Positions 13,628 through 16,826 of a stretch of DNA of 16,826 nt are shown in pieces. The stretch's first letter is position 1; each line of letters begins with the position of its first letter. The stretch is from positions 1 to 16,826 of the forward strand of contig JAKSCP010000208.1 of assembly GCA_022360535.1 (NCBI GenBank). The letters run 5' to 3'. Made by a program: the position numbers and the translations under genes. The notes under the pieces were generated by a model. The model saw only the letters and a list, made by a program, of their open reading frames with translations, searched no databases and was not told the origin of the DNA. This stretch comes from Pseudomonadales bacterium. GTDB taxonomy: Bacteria > Pseudomonadota > Gammaproteobacteria > Pseudomonadales > Pseudohongiellaceae.

Positions 13628-14605
13628 ATGAAAACACCCGTGCGTGTCGCTGTAACTGGAGCAGCAGGTCAGATTAGCTATTCGTTGCTATTTAGGATTG
13701 CAGCGGGCGAGATGTTAGGGCCTGAGCAACCGGTGATCTTGCAGTTGCTTGAGATAACACCTGCGTTGGAAGCTCTGCAGGGAACGGTCATGGAAATTGA
13801 AGACTGCGCATTCCCGCTGGTTGCCGGCATCGTGCAAACCGATGATCCTAACGTAGCTTTTAAGGACGCGGACTATGTGCTGCTGGTGGGTGCCCGACCC
13901 CGTGGCCCGGGCATGGAGCGCAAGGACTTGCTGCAGGCCAATGCTGAGATTTTTTCAGTGCAGGGCGCTGCATTGAATGCACACGCCAGTCGTGACGTTA
14001 AGGTGCTTGTGGTTGGCAACCCCGCCAATACAAATGCACTAATCGCTTATCGCAACGCACCCGATCTTAACCCAGGTCAGTTCACTGCTATGACCCGATT
14101 GGATCACAATCGTGCGATATCCCAGTTAGCAGCCAAGACTGGCAAACACAGCACGGATGTAAAGGGCATGATTATCTGGGGCAATCATTCCGCGACTCAG
14201 TATCCGGACATCCACCATTGTGAAGTTGATGGCGCGGCTGCCATGGACTTGGTCGATCAGGCCTGGACCGTCGATGATTTCATTCCAACTGTGCAGCAGC
14301 GAGGCGCTGCCATCATCAAGGCCCGTGGCGCTTCCAGTGCTGCCTCAGCGGCTAATGCCGCAATCGAACACATGCGCGACTGGGCGCTGGGCACCGATGG
14401 TGCAGTGGTAAGCATGGGAATTCTCAGCGACGGTAGTTATGGGGTGGAAGAGGGGCTTATTTACTCTTATCCAGTAGTCTGCCAGGGTGGGAATTATGAA
14501 ATTGTTCAGGGTCTGGCGATCAACGAGTTTAGCCAGGATCTGATGAACAAAACTGAACAAGAGTTAAAAGAAGAAAGAGATGCTGTCGCCGAGCTGCTTC
14601 CTTGA
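13628..14605 (+). CDS. mdh: Malate dehydrogenase (NAD-dependent, LDH/MDH superfamily, type 2)
   Basis: Interconverts malate and oxaloacetate in the TCA cycle. It has 325 aa. The Rossmann dinucleotide loop 'VTGAAGQISYSL' lies at residues 9-20, with E42 at the end of the second strand, as expected for NAD. The substrate arginines R92 and R98 sit in 'GARPRGPGMERKDLL', R162 in 'TRLDHNRA', and the catalytic pair is D159 and H187 ('IIWGNHSATQYPD'). The wording matches the Burkholderia/Thermus-like MDH type rather than the E. coli one, which starts 'MKVAVLGAAGGIG'. A clear AAAGGAA ribosome site precedes the ATG, and the gene has its own extended -10 promoter. It follows queA and precedes the LytS-type kinase by 52 bp. 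Confidence 0.97.
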   Translation: MKTPVRVAVTGAAGQISYSLLFRIAAGEMLGPEQPVILQLLEITPALEALQGTVMEIEDCAFPLVAGIVQTDDPNVAFKDADYVLLVGARPRGPGMERKDLLQANAEIFSVQGAALNAHASRDVKVLVVGNPANTNALIAYRNAPDLNPGQFTAMTRLDHNRAISQLAAKTGKHSTDVKGMIIWGNHSATQYPDIHHCEVDGAAAMDLVDQAWTVDDFIPTVQQRGAAIIKARGASSAASAANAAIEHMRDWALGTDGAVVSMGILSDGSYGVEEGLIYSYPVVCQGGNYEIVQGLAINEFSQDLMNKTEQELKEERDAVAELLP

Positions 14606-14657
14606 GTTCAGGGAGGACCCAGAGTAGCGACATCGGTGCTCCTTCAGTCATTAACTT

Positions 14658-15749
14658 ATGAGTAGCGAATCGTTTCGCATCATTCAACAAAGTCAATTCT
14701 GGATCTTCCAGCTAGTAGGCTGGGGGATCTGGGTACTGATGTTGGTACTGCGGGATCTCATATTCGTCCCTCCTGAATACATTTTTCCACGTGCTCTGGT
14801 AGCCAGCCTCAGTGCAGCAGCCGGAATCATACTCACCACTGGTTTGCGTTATCTGTATCGCCTGGTGTGGGAGCGAGGGTTTGTCATCAGATTCCTGGTG
14901 ACCTGGTTCGGCTCAATCTTCGCCGCCATGCTGTGGCAGCCCTTTCGCAACGCCATCGCCTTGCTGCCTTTTGGCGAGTTTTTCGACTTCAACCCAACCA
15001 GTGCAGAGGACCTTTTTGATGGTTTGTTTTCCTCTTCTTTCCCCACACTACTGTTATGGAGCGGTTTGTATTTCATTATCAAGTACTACCAGCTGCTCCA
15101 GGCAGAGAAAGAAAAGAGTTTGCGCTCAGAAGCTTTAGCTCATGAAGCACAGCTCCTGATGTTGCGCTATCAACTGAATCCTCATTTTCTATTTAATACG
15201 CTAAACGCTATTTCCACCCTGGTATTGTCCAAAGCCACAGAGCAAGCCAACGAGATGCTCACGAAGTTGAGTAAGTTGTTGCGCTACTCTCTCGACCATT
15301 CGCCGCTAGACCGGGTCAGCCTGGCTCATGAATTAGAAACTTCTCAGCTTTATCTCGATATAGAGAAAGTAAGGTTTGCGGATCGTCTGCAACTTTCCAT
15401 AGACGTAGATCCGGAAATAGAGTCAGCTCTGGTTCCAACCATGCTGTTGCAACCAATAATCGAGAACTCAATCAAGCATGGCATATCGAAGTCTGAGGCC
15501 GGAGGAAGCATCGCAATCAGCGCGCAACGAGCGGGTGATGAGCTGGTGATTCAGGTCACGGATGATGGTCCCGGGCTGAGTGAGGATGATCTGGAAAGCG
15601 ATACCTTGGCCTTCTCTAATGGCGTTGGGGTGAGTAACATCAAAAAACGGCTGAATGAAATTTATGGTGAGCGGCATAAACTCGAGTTCGAGAATGCGAT
15701 TCCCAAAGGCTTCACTGTTAAGGTAGTAATTCCCTATGACAGAAAATGA
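14658..15749 (+). CDS. LytS/YehU-type sensor histidine kinase
   Basis: Membrane sensor kinase of the His_kinase (LytS/AlgZ) family. It has 363 aa. Four hydrophobic helices lie at about 13-33, 45-66, 78-100 and 127-143 with no sizeable external sensor domain, so it probably senses within the membrane. The phosphoacceptor is H176 in 'LRYQLNPHFLFNTLNAI'. The HATPase follows: N box 'LLQPIIENSIKHG' with N270, 'VTDDGPGL' (300-307), and the G2 loop 'NGVGVSNIKKRL' (321-332). The start at ATG 14658 lacks a clear ribosome site. The gene overlaps the response-regulator gene by 14 bp, so they form one transcription unit. No PAS, GAF or 5TMR-LYT domain is seen, so the signal cannot be inferred. Confidence 0.93.
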   Translation: MSSESFRIIQQSQFWIFQLVGWGIWVLMLVLRDLIFVPPEYIFPRALVASLSAAAGIILTTGLRYLYRLVWERGFVIRFLVTWFGSIFAAMLWQPFRNAIALLPFGEFFDFNPTSAEDLFDGLFSSSFPTLLLWSGLYFIIKYYQLLQAEKEKSLRSEALAHEAQLLMLRYQLNPHFLFNTLNAISTLVLSKATEQANEMLTKLSKLLRYSLDHSPLDRVSLAHELETSQLYLDIEKVRFADRLQLSIDVDPEIESALVPTMLLQPIIENSIKHGISKSEAGGSIAISAQRAGDELVIQVTDDGPGLSEDDLESDTLAFSNGVGVSNIKKRLNEIYGERHKLEFENAIPKGFTVKVVIPYDRK

Positions 15750-16551
15750 AACAGCACTGACCGCTATCGTCGTCGACGATGAAGAGTTAGCAAGGCAAGG
15801 TCTCAGTTTACGGCTTAAAGATATCGACAGCATTTCGGTGGTAGCGGAATGCAATAACGGTAAGGAAGCGATAACGGCCATTCTTGAGCATGAACCGGAT
15901 ATCGTGTTCCTGGATATTCAGATGCCAGGCATGACCGGATTTGAAATGATCAGTGAGATTCAAGGTGATGTTTTGCCTATGATCATTTTTGTTACCGCCT
16001 ACGATGCCTTTGCAGTGGACGCGTTCAATGTGCATGCCGTGGATTATTTGCTCAAACCCGTGGAAGTTGAGCGGCTGCAGGAAGCAGTGAGCTTATGTTT
16101 GCAACGCAAAGCAGAACGCACCGCGGGTGAGGAGAAACAGCGTCTGCTGGAAATGGTCGTGGCTCTCTCGGGTAAGTCAGAGACAGCTATCGGTGAGATT
16201 CTGCAGAGCGGCGAAGAACTGGTAGAACACGTTGATCGCCTGGCGATAAAAGACGGCTCCTCGATTACCTTCGTGCCGGTACGAGAAATCGATTGGATCG
16301 ATGCTGCGGGCGACTACATGTGTGTCCATGCCGGCGGGGAGACCCACATCATGCGCACTACCATGAAAGATCTGGAAACCCGGCTCGATCCGAGTATTTT
16401 CCAGCGCGTGCACCGTTCAACTATTGTGAACCTGGAACGGGTTGAGAAAGTCTCCTCCCATATCAATGGCGAATTTCACCTGACCTTGAGCTGTGGTTCT
16501 TCACTTAAGATGAGTCGCTCCTACAAGGATAAGGTTAAGCACTTCTTTTAA
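15736..16551 (+). CDS. LytTR-family response regulator
   Basis: DNA-binding response regulator paired with the upstream kinase. It has 271 aa. The receiver domain (about 8-125) has acidic D14/D15 in 'IVVDDEELARQG', phosphoacceptor D60 in 'PDIVFLDIQMPGMTG', T87 in 'FVTAYDAFA' and K107 in 'YLLKPVE'. A linker of about 40 residues leads to a LytTR domain (about 165-271): 'DRLAIKDGSSITFVPVREIDWIDAAGDY', then 'FQRVHRSTIVNLERVEKV' and the end 'LKMSRSYKDKVKHFF'. These all fit the AlgR/LytR class. The ATG lies within the last 14 bp of the kinase gene, with a TAAGG ribosome site just upstream. Targets are unknown, and I found no convincing LytTR half-site pair in the window. Confidence 0.95.
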   Translation: MTENETALTAIVVDDEELARQGLSLRLKDIDSISVVAECNNGKEAITAILEHEPDIVFLDIQMPGMTGFEMISEIQGDVLPMIIFVTAYDAFAVDAFNVHAVDYLLKPVEVERLQEAVSLCLQRKAERTAGEEKQRLLEMVVALSGKSETAIGEILQSGEELVEHVDRLAIKDGSSITFVPVREIDWIDAAGDYMCVHAGGETHIMRTTMKDLETRLDPSIFQRVHRSTIVNLERVEKVSSHINGEFHLTLSCGSSLKMSRSYKDKVKHFF

Positions 16552-16561
16552 AGCCTGGTTC

Positions 16562-16826
16562 TCAACTCTTGATGTGAGTCAGTGGCAGCGCGGTGGTATT
16601 GACTACCTGACGTAGCATGAAGCTGGATTGCACGTCGCTGACTCCATCGATGCGGGTAATTTTGTTGAGCAGAAATTCCTGATAAGACTCCATATCAGGT
16701 ACCACCACCTTCAATTGATAGTCTGCAGATTGTCCAGTAATCAGCAGGCATTCGATTACTTCAGGGTAGCTGCTGACGATTTTGTCGAAGGCTTCGAAGC
16801 GATCGGGGGTGTGACGATCCATGGAG
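16562..16826 (-). CDS. Lrp/AsnC-family transcriptional regulator, C-terminal part (5' end outside window)
   Basis: Only the final 88 or so codons are visible; the frame continues through the right edge, so the ATG at 16822 is internal. The segment is an AsnC/Lrp ligand-binding (RAM) domain: 'DRFEAFDKIVSSYPEVIECLLITGQSADYQLKVVV', then 'MESYQEFLLNKITRIDGVSDVQSSFMLRQV' and a short tail 'LPLTHIKS'. The conserved 'P-E-V-x-E-C-x-x-x-T-G-x-x-D-Y' turn is clear. The helix-turn-helix half is outside the window. It converges on the response-regulator gene, 10 bp apart, with no visible terminator between them. It may be true Lrp or a specialised paralogue; this portion does not decide. Confidence 0.92.
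   Translation of the reverse strand, partial: SMDRHTPDRFEAFDKIVSSYPEVIECLLITGQSADYQLKVVVPDMESYQEFLLNKITRIDGVSDVQSSFMLRQVVNTTALPLTHIKS

Noticed and set aside
14606..14657. LytTR binding repeat upstream of the kinase (autoregulation)
   Set aside because: The 52-bp gap has no pair of LytTR-like half-sites with the usual spacing.
1..16826. CRISPR arrays, transposases, toxin-antitoxin pairs or phage defence genes
   Set aside because: None was seen on either strand. Nearly all coding space is explained by housekeeping families.

Overview
The window looks like chromosomal housekeeping DNA of a gammaproteobacterium. The evidence is protein sequence (IleRS, FkpB, IspH, ValRS, HolC, PepA and QueA are all of the proteobacterial type) and gene order. 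From memory, the string valS-holC-pepA ... tRNA-Leu-queA is the order seen in Pseudomonas-like genomes, and ileS-fkpB-ispH is a trimmed version of the usual ileS-lspA-fkpB-ispH operon. Base composition looks near 50% GC throughout, with no obvious foreign block. The exact lineage cannot be fixed because there is no rRNA gene. A marine, non-enteric, Pseudomonas/Cellvibrio-like group would fit.

Layout. Bases 1-2466 (+) are an operon: the 3' end of ileS, fkpB, ispH (TTG start) and an unrecognised 117-aa ORF (GTG start, overlapping ispH by one base). It meets the opposing operon pepA-holC-valS (7218-2453, -) tail to tail, with a 14-bp overlap. Bases 7452-11889 replace what I would expect to be lptF/lptG. 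They hold a hotdog-fold thioesterase (+), a two-gene unit of a 47-aa unknown protein plus an RDD membrane protein (-) behind a good sigma70-like promoter, a Bacteroidetes-style isopropylmalate/citramalate synthase (+), a convergent LeuB-type dehydrogenase (-) and a 60-aa tail-anchored membrane protein (-). Next come tRNA-Leu(CAA) (-) and queA (+). queA is followed by malate dehydrogenase (+) rather than tgt-yajC-secDF. Last are a LytS/LytR-type two-component pair (+) and the 3' end of an Lrp/AsnC-family regulator (-), which runs off the right edge.

Functional picture. The genes cover translation (IleRS, ValRS, QueA, tRNA-Leu), isoprenoid supply (IspH), protein folding (FkpB), replication (HolC), peptide turnover (PepA), branched-chain amino-acid synthesis (LeuA/CimA-like and LeuB-like), the TCA cycle (Mdh) and signalling (LytS/LytR, Lrp). 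IleRS, ValRS, tRNA-Leu, the leucine/isoleucine enzymes and an Lrp-family regulator lie close together, but nothing here shows joint regulation.

I found no CRISPR array, transposase, phage gene, toxin-antitoxin pair or recognisable defence system. The points most worth following are the absence of lspA and lptFG from their usual slots, the unusual LeuA/LeuB pair, three unrecognised small proteins, and a perfect palindrome inside the tRNA-Leu promoter.
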